Source of the DNA: Micromonospora sp. NBC_01740
Lineage (GTDB): Bacteria; Actinomycetota; Actinomycetes; Mycobacteriales; Micromonosporaceae
Reading direction: 5' to 3'
DNA length: 64,000 nucleotides
NCBI RefSeq assembly: GCF_035920365.1
Contig: NZ_CP109150.1
Span: 4,836,001 to 4,900,000 of the forward strand
This document shows positions 8,570-17,349 of this stretch, piece by piece. A program made the position numbers and the translations under genes. A model generated the notes under the pieces. That model did not search any database. It had not been told where the DNA came from and saw nothing but the letters and a program-made list of their open reading frames with translations. How positions within the stretch are numbered: position 1 is the first letter of the stretch; each line of letters begins with the position of its first letter.

Positions 8570-9508
8570 TCACCGGGCGGAGACCGCCAGCACGCCCCGG
8601 TCCAGGACGACCCGTCCGGTCCCGTCGGTGGCGCGGAAGACCACGCCGTACGGGCGCCGCCAGGCGTGCACCGTCAGGGTGTCGCCCGGGTGCAGCGGGG
8701 CGGCGAAGCGGACGCGGACGTGCCGGACGCGGGTCGGGTCGTCACCGACGAGGGGCAGCAGGAGCCGGCCGGCGAAGCCGAAGGTGCACAGGCCGTGCAG
8801 GATCGGACGGGGCAGCCCGGCCCGACCGGCGACCGCCGGATCGGAGTGCAGCGGGTTGCGGTCCCCGCTGAGCCGGTAGAGCAGCGCCTGGTCCGGGCGG
8901 ACGGTGGCGACGATCCGGTGCTCGGGTGGGTCGGCCGGCGGCTGCCAGCGGGCGGGCCGGGCGCGACGCCCGCCGAATCCGCCGGCCCCGATGACGTACA
9001 TGGCCCGGCGTACGGTGCCGACGAGCGTGCCCGCCGGGTCGTGGAGCCGGGAGACGTGCTCGACCAGGGCACCGCTGCCCTGGTCGTGCAGGGCGGTCAC
9101 GGCGGCGGTGGTGTGCACCTGCCCGCCCGGTGACAGCGGGCGGAACAGGGTCAGCGCCTCCTCCGCGTGCCGGATCGCGGTGAGTTCGCCCAGGGGCGGC
9201 GGGTCGGCGGCCAGCACGCTGGCGAAGGTCGGCAGCACCCGCTGCGGGTGGCCGCTGGAGTTTTCGGTGGTGAAGCGGAGCTCCGCCGCCGGGTCGCGTT
9301 GTCCCGCGCCGACCCCGAGGGCGTAGAGGATCGTCTCGGTCGGGGTCCACGCCCGCTCCAGCGAGGTGCGCAGTCCGACGAGCGCCGGCGCGACAAGCCG
9401 GCCGCCGCCAGCGGATCCTTGGCTACGCAGAGTGGTCAACTCGGTCGCTTCGGCGGTGGGCGGCGGCTGCGTCCGGGCGGCATGGGCCCGTTTGTCCTGC
9501 GTGTTCAT
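8570..9508 (-). CDS. MaoC-like (R)-specific enoyl-CoA hydratase, two hotdog domains
   Basis: A 312-residue protein with two tandem hotdog domains. The C-terminal one carries the hydratase-2 signature YRLSGDRNPLHSDP (about residues 209-222), with the catalytic Asp and His separated by four residues as in the MFE-2/MaoC family; the N-terminal hotdog (about 40-160) lacks it. Such enzymes hydrate trans-2-enoyl-CoA to (R)-3-hydroxyacyl-CoA. It is divergent from the ABC importer operon, and a palindromic promoter region (9631-9658) lies between them. This makes it a likely member of the catabolic island, possibly acting with the acyl-CoA synthetase encoded at 14,414. ATG at 9508 preceded by GGGAG. 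Confidence 0.85.
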   Translation of the reverse strand: MNTQDKRAHAARTQPPPTAEATELTTLRSQGSAGGGRLVAPALVGLRTSLERAWTPTETILYALGVGAGQRDPAAELRFTTENSSGHPQRVLPTFASVLAADPPPLGELTAIRHAEEALTLFRPLSPGGQVHTTAAVTALHDQGSGALVEHVSRLHDPAGTLVGTVRRAMYVIGAGGFGGRRARPARWQPPADPPEHRIVATVRPDQALLYRLSGDRNPLHSDPAVAGRAGLPRPILHGLCTFGFAGRLLLPLVGDDPTRVRHVRVRFAAPLHPGDTLTVHAWRRPYGVVFRATDGTGRVVLDRGVLAVSAR

Positions 9509-9630
9509 CGGACTCCCGGTTTGTGGTCGCGGGTTCGACCCGTCGGCTGGCGATGATCGACGGCTACTGTCTGTTGCAGGAAGGTGAGGCCGAATCTCTT
9601 GACTGCGCCCACCGTCCGGCAGTAGCGTCC

Positions 9631-9658
9631 CATATTAAGCAACGGTAACCATAATATG
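9631..9658. promoter_or_regulatory. Palindromic divergent promoter/operator of the importer operon
   Basis: CATATTA (9631-9637) and TAATATG (9652-9658) form a perfect inverted repeat around the smaller palindrome GGTAACC (9644-9650). Both arms contain a -10-like TAATAT, one reading toward the importer operon (start 9683) and the other toward the hydratase gene (start 9508). No good -35 element is visible, which suggests activator dependence. Confidence 0.55.
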
Positions 9659-9682
9659 AGCCGCTAGGTATCTGGGGTAGCC

Positions 9683-10645
9683 ATGAGAATGCGAGCATTG
9701 CGAGCTGCGGTAGCAGCCCTGCTGGTGACCGCCGCCGTTGCGGCATGCGCGGAGAACCAGACCCCGACCGAGTCCGGTGGCGGCGAGGCGGCCCCGTCGG
9801 CGGCGGTCAACTTCGGCGTCGGCGTCGACCCGGCGTACTCCCCGATCTACCTCGCCGACCAGGAGAAGTTGTTCGGGGCCAACGGCCTGAACGTCACCGT
9901 CACCCAGTTCCAGGAGGGCACCGGCGGCCTCGACGCGATCCTGGCCAAGCAGGGCCAGTTCACGGCCAGCACCGAGTCGAGCCTGCTGAACCGTGCCACC
10001 CGGGGTGACATCAAGGGTCTGGCCGTCTTCTCGCAGTCGCCCAGCTTCATCAAGCTCGTGGCGCGCTCCGGCGTCAACGACGTGTCGGGCATCAAGAAGT
10101 ACGGCGTCGTCCCCGGCACCGTCAACGAGTACGCCACCAACAAGGTCCTCGCGGCGCGCGGCATCAGCCGGGAGTCCGTCGAGTTCGTCAACGCCTCGCC
10201 CGCCGAGATGCCGGCCCTGCTGCAACGCGGCGACGTGGACGGCTACATCATGTGGGAGCCGTGGCCGTCGCGCGGCGTCGCCAACGGCGGCAAGGTCCTG
10301 CTGACCAGCGGCGACATCGGCTACGTCTACAACCTGGTGATCGGGGTCGACGGCGCCTGGTACGAGGCCAACAAGGAGACCGCCAAGAAGGTCGTCCAGA
10401 CCATCGGCCAGGCGTGCGAGCAGCTCACGAAGGACCCGGCCAAGGCGGGCACGGTCACCGAGAAGGCCATCAAGGTGCCGGCGAAGGAGGCCCAGACGCT
10501 GCTGGAGGGCGTCCAGTGCCAGGTCCGCGACTTCACCGACGACGACCTCAAGCGCTACGGCGAGATCGCCCAGTTCCAGCAGGACAGCAAGATCGTCACC
10601 CAGAAGGCGGACCCGGCGACCGTCATGGTCAAGGGGGTGGCGTGA
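9683..10645 (+). CDS. ABC transporter substrate-binding lipoprotein (SsuA/NMT1-like)
   Basis: A 320-residue extracellular solute-binding protein. The signal peptide ends in a lipobox (AVAAC, Cys22), so it should be lipid-anchored to the membrane. The mature part (VNFGVGVDPAYSPIYLADQE, then ANGLNVTVTQFQEGTGGLDAIL) follows the fold of the SsuA/TauA/NMT1 group, which binds sulfonates, nitrate, thiamine precursors and aromatic or heterocyclic acids. It starts a co-directional operon with its ATPase, permease and HyuA. The location suggests that it captures the cyclic or aromatic precursor degraded by the island; the ligand itself cannot be read from sequence. Confidence 0.88.
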   Translation: MRMRALRAAVAALLVTAAVAACAENQTPTESGGGEAAPSAAVNFGVGVDPAYSPIYLADQEKLFGANGLNVTVTQFQEGTGGLDAILAKQGQFTASTESSLLNRATRGDIKGLAVFSQSPSFIKLVARSGVNDVSGIKKYGVVPGTVNEYATNKVLAARGISRESVEFVNASPAEMPALLQRGDVDGYIMWEPWPSRGVANGGKVLLTSGDIGYVYNLVIGVDGAWYEANKETAKKVVQTIGQACEQLTKDPAKAGTVTEKAIKVPAKEAQTLLEGVQCQVRDFTDDDLKRYGEIAQFQQDSKIVTQKADPATVMVKGVA

Positions 10646-11526
10646 CAGTCGACGGCACCGCACCCGCCACGACCTTCGCCGGCCGACCCGCCAGCCGCGC
10701 CGGCTCCCCGATCCGTATCAGCGACGTCGACATCCGCTTCGGCGAGTTCGTCGCCGTCAGCGGCGCGAGCCTCGACATCGCCGCCGGTGAACTCGTCTGC
10801 CTACTCGGCCCGAGTGGCTGCGGCAAGTCCACGCTGCTCAACGCGGTCGCCGGCTTCGTCCGGCCGGCGGCCGGCGAGGTGACCTGCGGCGGCGAGCCCG
10901 TGACCGGGCCCGACGTGTCGCGGGGCGTGGTCTTCCAGAGCGCCGAGGCGCTGTTCCCCTGGCTGACCGTACGCCAGAACGTCGCCTTCGGGCCGCAGAT
11001 GCGCGGCGTGCCGAAGGCCCAGCGCGAGGCGGTCGTCGAGCGGTACCTGGCGATGGTCGGCCTCGCGCACAGCGCCGAGCGGTTCCCCGAGCAGCTCTCC
11101 GGCGGCATGCGCCAGCGGGCCCAGCTCGCCCGGGTCCTGGCCAACGACCCCTCGGTCGTGCTGATGGACGAGCCGTTCGGGGCGCTGGACGCCCAGACCC
11201 GGCTCGTGATGCAGGTCGAACTCGACCGGATCTGGCGCGAGACCGGCGCCACGATCATCTTCGTCACCCACGACATCGGCGAGGCGATCCTGCTCGGCGA
11301 CCGGATCGTCACGATGACCGCGGGACCGTCGGCGGCCATCAAGAAGGACTACCGCTGCGACCTGCCCCGCCCCCGCGACCTGACCGACCCGGCCTGCGCG
11401 GCGCTCTTCCGGGAGCTGCGCGAGGACATCGGCGCCGAGGTGGCCCGGACGCTGCGCGCCCAGGGGCTCGACGACGGCCACGACGGGCGGCCCGGCGCGG
11501 GCGACGACCGGACGGAGGGGCGATGA
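10642..11526 (+). CDS. ABC transporter ATP-binding protein (SsuB/TauB-like)
   Basis: A 294-residue nucleotide-binding subunit: Walker A GPSGCGKST near residue 57, signature LSGGMRQRAQLARVL near 152, Walker B VVLMDEPFGALD near 172 and the H-loop FVTHDI. The MRQR form of the signature and the DEPFGALDAQTR stretch are typical of the nitrate/sulfonate/taurine importers. The GTG at 10642 overlaps the binding-protein stop by 4 nt, indicating translational coupling. A longer in-frame reading from further upstream is only the shadow of the binding-protein gene. It powers the permease encoded next. Confidence 0.93.
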   Translation: MTVDGTAPATTFAGRPASRAGSPIRISDVDIRFGEFVAVSGASLDIAAGELVCLLGPSGCGKSTLLNAVAGFVRPAAGEVTCGGEPVTGPDVSRGVVFQSAEALFPWLTVRQNVAFGPQMRGVPKAQREAVVERYLAMVGLAHSAERFPEQLSGGMRQRAQLARVLANDPSVVLMDEPFGALDAQTRLVMQVELDRIWRETGATIIFVTHDIGEAILLGDRIVTMTAGPSAAIKKDYRCDLPRPRDLTDPACAALFRELREDIGAEVARTLRAQGLDDGHDGRPGAGDDRTEGR

Positions 11527-12350
11527 CAGTCGAGGCACCCACCGTTCCCGACCGCACCAGGGCGTCGGCGTCGGCCGGCCCCCGCCGCAACCGCTGGCCC
11601 CGGCTGACCCGCATCGGGCTGTCGGTCCTGTCGGTGCTGCTCGGCGTCCTGATCTGGGACCTGGTCAGCCGCAACTACACGGCCTTCTTCCTGCCCTCGC
11701 CGCGGCTCACCCTCGACGGCGCGGTCGAACTCGTCCGCGACGGGACCCTGTGGGACTCGGTCAGCGCGTCCTCGACCCGCATCCTCACCGGCTGGCTGCT
11801 CGGCGTGCTCGTCGGCGTGCCGATGGGTCTGCTGATGGGCTGCATCCCCTGGCTGCGGCTGATGCTCGACCCGTACATCCAGTTCTTCCGCTTCGTGCCG
11901 CCGATCGCCTTCGTCACCCTGGCCATCATCTGGCTCGGGCCGGGGGAGGCGTCGAAGGTGGCGCTGATCTTCTACACCACCGTCTTCATCGTCGCCCTCA
12001 ACACCCTGGCCGGGGTGCTGTCGGTCAACGAGATCCGGATGCGGGCGGCCCGCGCGCTCGGCGCCGGCCCCGTACGCAGCCTCGTCTCGGTCGTGCTGCC
12101 GTCGACGGTGCCGCACGTGGTCACCGGGGCCCGGCTGGCGATGGGCAACTCGTTCCTGACGATCGTCTCCGCCGAGATCGTCGCCGCCCAGAGCGGCCTG
12201 GGATCGCTGATCTGGACGGCACGGAACTACGCCAAGACGGAATGGGTCTTCGTGGGCATCATCGCCCTGGGCCTGCTCGGCTACCTCTTCGACTGGATCC
12301 TGCGTCTGGTCACGGGACGGACCCTGCGCCGCTACGGCGTGAACTTCTAG
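11523..12350 (+). CDS. ABC transporter permease (SsuC/TauC-like)
   Basis: A 275-residue integral membrane protein with about six predicted spans and the BPD-transport EAA loop (AARALGAGPVRSLVSVVLPS, around 178-197) that contacts the ATPase. It closely resembles SsuC/TauC permeases: an N-terminal basic stretch, a first span, then FFLPSPRLTLDG. It overlaps the ATPase gene by 4 nt (ATGA). With the two preceding genes it makes a complete importer, followed after 50 bp by hyuA. Confidence 0.92.
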   Translation: MTVEAPTVPDRTRASASAGPRRNRWPRLTRIGLSVLSVLLGVLIWDLVSRNYTAFFLPSPRLTLDGAVELVRDGTLWDSVSASSTRILTGWLLGVLVGVPMGLLMGCIPWLRLMLDPYIQFFRFVPPIAFVTLAIIWLGPGEASKVALIFYTTVFIVALNTLAGVLSVNEIRMRAARALGAGPVRSLVSVVLPSTVPHVVTGARLAMGNSFLTIVSAEIVAAQSGLGSLIWTARNYAKTEWVFVGIIALGLLGYLFDWILRLVTGRTLRRYGVNF

Positions 12351-12400
12351 CGGCCCGACCCGTCGCCGACGCCATCCACCCCCTATCCGAAAGGCTCGCC

Positions 12401-14410
12401 ATGCTCTGCATCGGCGTCGACATCGGTGGCACCTTCACCGACGTCATCGTCTACGAGCCGGCCACCGCCCGGCTCGCCGAGGCCAAGACCCTCTCCACCC
12501 CGCACGATCCGGCGGCGGCGATCTTCGAGGGCCTCGCCAAGCTCGGTGTCAGCCTGGACACGGTCGACCGCTTCGTGCACGGCACCACCCGGGTGACCAA
12601 CGCGTTGCTCGAAGGCTCCGGCGAGCCGGTGTCGGTCCTGGCCACCGAGGGCTTCCGGGACGTGCTGGAGATGGGCCTCGGGCACCGGCCCCGCCTCTAC
12701 AGCGTCAAGGAGAGCGGCCGGCCGCCGCTCGTCGCGCGCCGGCACCGGCACGTGCTGCGCGAACGCATCGGCGCCGACGGCAGCGTCGTCCGGCCGCTGG
12801 ACACCGACGAACTGGACGAGGCCCTCGACCGGGTGGCCGCCGCCGGTCCCCGGGCGGTGGCGGTCTGCCTGCTGCACTCGTACCGCAATCCCGCCCACGA
12901 GCGGGCCGCGGCGCGGCGGCTGGCCGAGCGGTACCCCGACCTGGTCTGCACCGTCTCCTCCGACGTGGTGCCGGAGCAGGGCGAGTACGAGCGGTTCGCC
13001 ACCACCGTGCTCAACGCCAGCGTGCGGGCGACCGTCGCCGACTACCTGCGCGGGCTCGGCGGCGCCCTCGCCGACGGCGGGTACGCCCACCCGCTGTCGA
13101 TCATGACGAGCAGCGGCGGTGTCGTCTCCACCGAGGAGGCCGGGCGGCTGCCGATCAACCTCGCCCTCTCGGGGCCCGCCGGCGGGGTCGCGGCCACCGT
13201 GCACCTCGCCTCGCTCGCCGGCTATCCCAACGTCATCACCTGCGACATCGGCGGCACCAGCACGGACGTCTGCCTGATCAAGAACGGCGCGCCGTTGATG
13301 ACCAACGACGGGAAGATCGCCGGCTACCCGAACCGCACCTTCCAGGTCGAGATCAACACGATCGGCGCCGGCGGCGGCTCGATCGCCTGGCGCGACCGGG
13401 GCGGGGAACTGCGGGTCGGGCCGCGCAGCGCCGGCTCGACCCCCGGCCCGGCCGCGTACGGCCGGGGCGGCACCGAGCCGACCACCACCGACGCGCACCT
13501 GCTCGTCGGCCACCTCGACCCGCAGGAGAGCCTGGGCGGGGAGGTGCCGCTCGACCCCGACGCGGCCCGCACCGCCCTGGCCGGGCTGGCCGGCACGTTC
13601 GGTCTCGACGAACTGGACCTGGCGCACGGCATCCTCACCCTCGCCACGGTCAAGATGACCAGCGCGATCAAGGAGATCTCCGTCGCCTGCGGGCACGACC
13701 CGCGCGACTTCGTGCTGATGCCCTTCGGCGGCGCCGGCCCGATGCACGCCACCGACCTCGCCGACGAACTCGGCATCCGTCGGGTCCTGGTTCCGCCGGT
13801 GCCGGGCAACTTCTCCGCGCTCGGCTTCGTCACCGCCCAGGCCCGCCACGACTACGTCCGTACCGTGCTGGTGCCGGCCGACGACGACGGCCTGGCGGCC
13901 GTCCGGGCGGCCCTGGCCGATCTGCGCGACGCCGCCCTGGCCCAGCTCAAGGCCGAGGACGACGTGGAGCCCGACCAGGTCAGCTTCGGCCTGTCGGTCG
14001 GCATGCGGTTCCGGGGCCAGAGCTTCGACCTCGCCGTCGCCCTGCCCGAGCTGCCGGCCACCGCCGACGAGCTGGTGGCGGCCTTCCACGCCGCCTACGC
14101 CGAGCGCTACGCCTACACCCGCTCCGACCACCCCGCCGAGATCGTCAACTGTCGGCTCACCGCGTTCGGGCCCCGCCCGGCCGTCCGCTTCGCCGCCCCG
14201 ACCGGCGGCCCGGCGCAGCCCGGCAGGACCCGTCTCTACCGCCCGGGCGGCTGGGTCGAGGCGACCGTGTGGCGGCGCGCCGACCTGGGGCCGGGCTGTG
14301 CCGTCGTCGGTCCCGCCGTCGTACGCGAGAACGGCAGCACCACCGTCGTCGGCGGCGGATGGGCCGCCACGGTCGACGACCACGGAAACCTGCTGCTGAC
14401 CAAGGAGTGA
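12401..14410 (+). CDS. hyuA: Hydantoinase A/5-oxoprolinase-type ATP-dependent subunit
   Basis: A 669-residue protein of the HyuA/AcxA/ApcA family, which uses ATP to hydrolyse cyclic amides (hydantoin, 5-oxoproline) or to carboxylate ketones. The two ATPase phosphate-binding motifs are present: GVDIGGTFTDVIVYEP near residue 5 and CDIGGTSTDVCL near 280. The conserved FVHGTTRVTNALLE and LMPFGGAGPMHATDLA stretches are also visible. These enzymes need a HyuB subunit; none is adjacent, and the only hyuB in the window heads the microcompartment operon 6.3 kb away. This split suggests the two operons encode one pathway. The substrate is unknown; a cyclic N-containing precursor of 2-aminophenol is a reasonable guess. 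ATG preceded by GAAAGG. Confidence 0.9.
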   Translation: MLCIGVDIGGTFTDVIVYEPATARLAEAKTLSTPHDPAAAIFEGLAKLGVSLDTVDRFVHGTTRVTNALLEGSGEPVSVLATEGFRDVLEMGLGHRPRLYSVKESGRPPLVARRHRHVLRERIGADGSVVRPLDTDELDEALDRVAAAGPRAVAVCLLHSYRNPAHERAAARRLAERYPDLVCTVSSDVVPEQGEYERFATTVLNASVRATVADYLRGLGGALADGGYAHPLSIMTSSGGVVSTEEAGRLPINLALSGPAGGVAATVHLASLAGYPNVITCDIGGTSTDVCLIKNGAPLMTNDGKIAGYPNRTFQVEINTIGAGGGSIAWRDRGGELRVGPRSAGSTPGPAAYGRGGTEPTTTDAHLLVGHLDPQESLGGEVPLDPDAARTALAGLAGTFGLDELDLAHGILTLATVKMTSAIKEISVACGHDPRDFVLMPFGGAGPMHATDLADELGIRRVLVPPVPGNFSALGFVTAQARHDYVRTVLVPADDDGLAAVRAALADLRDAALAQLKAEDDVEPDQVSFGLSVGMRFRGQSFDLAVALPELPATADELVAAFHAAYAERYAYTRSDHPAEIVNCRLTAFGPRPAVRFAAPTGGPAQPGRTRLYRPGGWVEATVWRRADLGPGCAVVGPAVVRENGSTTVVGGGWAATVDDHGNLLLTKE

Positions 14411-14413
14411 TCC

Positions 14414-15991
14414 GTGATTCCGCCAGCCCTCGACCTCACTGTGCTGGAGCGCGCCGCGCGGCAGCCGGACCGCGCCCTGTACGTCTTCGACGATCCGGCC
14501 CGGCCGGTGACCACGGGGGAGTTCGCCGACCTCGCCGGCCGGGCCGCCGCCGTCCTGGCGGCCCAGGGCGTCGGCCGCGGCGACCGGATCGCGGTCTGGG
14601 CCGAGAACGGGCTGGCCTGGCTGGTGCTGCTGGCCGCCGCGGCCTGGCGGGGCGCCGCCCTGACCACCCTGCACCCCGGCCTCACCGGGCCCGAGCTGAC
14701 CTCGGCGCTGGCCCGCAGCCGCCCCCGACGCCTCTACGCCGCCGAGCGGGTCCGCGACCGGCACGGCCCGTCCACCGTCACGCGGGTCCTGGCGGCGCTG
14801 CCGCCCGGCGAGCGCCCGGACGGCTGGCACGTCCTCGACGCGGACCTGGGACACGCGGGGCTGGCCCGGCTGCCCGGCTGGGACGGCCCGGTTCCCGCAC
14901 CCGTGGGTGATCCCGACGCCGCCTGCAACATCCAGTTCACCTCGGGCTCCACCGGCCCGGCCAAGATGGTGTCGCTGAGCGCCGGCAACCTGCTGGCCAA
15001 CGCGGCCTGGACGGCCGAGGCCGCGGGGCTGCGCGCCGACGACCGGATCGCCTCGCCGCTGCCCCTGGCCCACGCGGCGGGGCTCGGCAGCGGGGCGATG
15101 CTGGCGCTGGTGACGGGCGCGCTGTGGGTCTCCACCCGCCGGTTCCGCACCGAGCCGGTCCTCGACCAGATCCAGCGGCACGCGTGCACGGTGGTGCAGG
15201 CCGTGCCCACCATGGCGTCGATGCTCACCGACCGCGTCGAGCGGGACCCCGGCCGCTGGGACCTGTCGTCCCTGCGGGTTGGTTTCCTCGGCGGCGCCAC
15301 GTGCACCCCGGCGCTGCTCACCCGCACCCGACGGGTGCTCGGCCTGGACCGGGTGGCGGTCGTCTACGGCCAGACCGAGGCCGGCCCGACGATCAGCCTG
15401 GACCCCGGCGACGGGACCTGCGGCGCGCCCGGTGACACCGTCGGCCGCGTCCTGCCGGCTCTTCAGGCCACCGTGGTCGACCCCGCCACCCGCGCCCCGC
15501 TGCCCGCCGGGCAGGTCGGGGAGCTGCTGGTACGCGGCAGGTCGGTCACCCGCGGCTACGCCGACGACCCGTTCACCACCGCCGCCACGATCACCAGCGA
15601 CGGCTGGCTGCGCACCGGCGACCTGGGCGCGCTGACCGACGACCGGGTCCTCACCCTGGCCGGTCGGATCAAGGAACTGATCATCCGCGGCGGCGAGAAC
15701 GTCCACCCCGCCGAGGTCGAGGCGGTGCTCGCCGACGACCCGGCCGTGGCCCGGGTGTGCGTCCTCGGCGTGCCGTCAGCCCGCTGGGGGGAGGAGATCG
15801 CGGCCCTGGTCGTGACCGTCCCCGGTGGGCACTGCGACGTCGACCGGCTCACCCGTACCGCCACCGAACGGCTGGCCCGGCACAAGGTGCCGACCCTGAT
15901 CCGTACCGTCGCCGACCTGCCGCTGCTGCCGTCCGGGAAGGTCGACCGGCGGGCCGCCCGGGAACTGCTCGTCGCGGAGGGGGAACGCTGA
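14414..15991 (+). CDS. Acyl-CoA synthetase (class I AMP-forming ligase)
   Basis: A 525-residue adenylate-forming ligase. Motifs in order: FTSGSTGPAKMV near residue 175 (P-loop-like A3), YGQTEAGPT near 318 (A5), GWLRTGDLG near 397 (A7), GRIKELIIRGGENVHPAEVE near 417 (A8), and LPSGKVDRR near 507 with the catalytic A10 lysine. It activates a carboxylic acid to an acyl-AMP and then usually an acyl-CoA. Nearby hydratase-type genes (8,570 and 17,346) make CoA ligation the likely outcome. GTG start 3 bp after hyuA, so it belongs to the importer operon. The acid it uses cannot be specified. Confidence 0.9.
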   Translation: MIPPALDLTVLERAARQPDRALYVFDDPARPVTTGEFADLAGRAAAVLAAQGVGRGDRIAVWAENGLAWLVLLAAAAWRGAALTTLHPGLTGPELTSALARSRPRRLYAAERVRDRHGPSTVTRVLAALPPGERPDGWHVLDADLGHAGLARLPGWDGPVPAPVGDPDAACNIQFTSGSTGPAKMVSLSAGNLLANAAWTAEAAGLRADDRIASPLPLAHAAGLGSGAMLALVTGALWVSTRRFRTEPVLDQIQRHACTVVQAVPTMASMLTDRVERDPGRWDLSSLRVGFLGGATCTPALLTRTRRVLGLDRVAVVYGQTEAGPTISLDPGDGTCGAPGDTVGRVLPALQATVVDPATRAPLPAGQVGELLVRGRSVTRGYADDPFTTAATITSDGWLRTGDLGALTDDRVLTLAGRIKELIIRGGENVHPAEVEAVLADDPAVARVCVLGVPSARWGEEIAALVVTVPGGHCDVDRLTRTATERLARHKVPTLIRTVADLPLLPSGKVDRRAARELLVAEGER

Positions 15992-17349
15992 TGCAGCTCG
16001 GATCGTGCTTCCTGGACTCGCTGACCGTCACCAGCTTCTTCGGCAACGCCGAGATGCGCGGGGTCTTCAACGACCGGCAGCTCATGCAGTCCTGGCTCGA
16101 CGTGGAGGCCGCCCTCGCCCGGGGCCAGGCGAAGCTGGGCATCATCCCGTCCGCCGCCGCGCAGGCGATCACCGAGGCGGCCCGCGTCGAGCGGCTCGAC
16201 ACGGCGGTGCTCGCCGCCGACGCCGCCGACACCGTGCACCCGCTGGTGCCGCTGGTGCGGGCGCTCACCGCCGCCTGCCCGGGCGACGCGGGTCGCTACG
16301 TCCACCTCGGCGCCACCACGCAGGACGTGATGGACACCGGGTTCGTCCTGCGGGCCCGCGACGGCCTGGACATCGTGCAGCGGCAGGTCGACGAGCTGGT
16401 CCGCGCGCTGCGGCGGCTCGCGCTGCGCCATCGGGCCACCCCGATGGCCGCCCGCACCCACGGGCAGCAGGCGCTGCCGACGACGTTCGGCCTGCGCTGC
16501 GCGGTGTGGCAGGACGAGCTGCAACGCCACCGCGTCCGGCTGCGGCAACTGCGCCAGCGGCTGCTGGTGACCAGCATGGGCGGCGCGGCCGGCACGATGG
16601 CCGGCTACGGCGCGCAGGCGTTCGCGCTGGAGCAGGCGGTCGCCGCCGACCTGGGGCTCGGCGTCGCCGACACCCCCTGGCACGCCACCCAGGACCGCTT
16701 CGCCGAGTGCCTGATGGTCTTCGGCCTCGTCGCGGCCAGCGCCGAGAAGCTGGCCCGGGAGGTCTACTTCCTCGGCCGCACCGAGGTCGGCGAGGCGTAC
16801 GAGTCGCAGCGCTCCACCCAGGTCGGCAGCAGCACGATGCCCCACAAGCGCAACCCGATCCGCTGCGAGGCGGTGATCGCCGCCGCCGGCACCCTGCGGG
16901 CCCAGGTGCCCCTGGCGTTGCAGACCATGGTCGCCCAGGACGACCGGGACATGGGCGTCGGGATGACGCTGTGGAAGCTGCTGCCGGAGTGCTTCATCCT
17001 GCTCGGCGGCGCGATGCAGCGACTGGTCGACGTCTTCGGTGACCTCGGCGTCAACCCCGACCGGATGCGCGCCAACCTCGACCTCACCGGCGGGCTCGTG
17101 CTCTCCGAGGCGGTGATGCTGCGCCTGGCCGGTCCGCTCGGCCGGGAGCAGGCCCACCACCTGGTCATGCGGATCGTCCGCGACAGCCTCGATGCGGGCC
17201 GCCCGTTCGCGGAGACGTTGCGCGCCGACCCGCAGGTGGCCGCCGCCCTGCCCGCGACGGAACTCGCCGGCCTGCTGGACCCGCTGTCGTACGTCGGCCA
17301 CGCCGCCGCGCTGGTCGACCGCGCCCTACTGAACTCGGAGTCGCCATGA
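15991..17349 (+). CDS. Fumarase/adenylosuccinate lyase superfamily enzyme
   Basis: A 452-residue lyase. The superfamily signature SSTMPHKRNPIRCE is at about residues 279-292, and the catalytic-His region THGQQALPTTFG is near 155. The HLGATTQDVMDTG block near 107 is close to that of adenylosuccinate lyase and 3-carboxy-cis,cis-muconate cycloisomerase (PcaB). These enzymes eliminate fumarate, or close a lactone on carboxymuconate. A true PurB is unlikely inside a catabolic operon, so an amine- or acid-eliminating step in the upper pathway is inferred. ATG overlaps the ligase stop (TGATG) and its own stop overlaps the next gene by 4 nt. Confidence 0.85.
   Translation: MQLGSCFLDSLTVTSFFGNAEMRGVFNDRQLMQSWLDVEAALARGQAKLGIIPSAAAQAITEAARVERLDTAVLAADAADTVHPLVPLVRALTAACPGDAGRYVHLGATTQDVMDTGFVLRARDGLDIVQRQVDELVRALRRLALRHRATPMAARTHGQQALPTTFGLRCAVWQDELQRHRVRLRQLRQRLLVTSMGGAAGTMAGYGAQAFALEQAVAADLGLGVADTPWHATQDRFAECLMVFGLVAASAEKLAREVYFLGRTEVGEAYESQRSTQVGSSTMPHKRNPIRCEAVIAAAGTLRAQVPLALQTMVAQDDRDMGVGMTLWKLLPECFILLGGAMQRLVDVFGDLGVNPDRMRANLDLTGGLVLSEAVMLRLAGPLGREQAHHLVMRIVRDSLDAGRPFAETLRADPQVAAALPATELAGLLDPLSYVGHAAALVDRALLNSESP

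Noticed and set aside
9528..9543. A tRNA T-arm-like sequence (GCGGGTTCGACCCGT).
   Set aside because: No anticodon arm, D-arm or pairing acceptor stem could be found around it on either strand, so it is treated as a chance palindrome rather than a tRNA or att site.
12383..15706. An 1107-codon open frame on the minus strand opposite hyuA and the acyl-CoA synthetase gene.
   Set aside because: Its composition (Gly, Arg, Val, Gln, Asp) is that of an antisense shadow in high-GC DNA, and the opposite strand carries well-conserved motifs.
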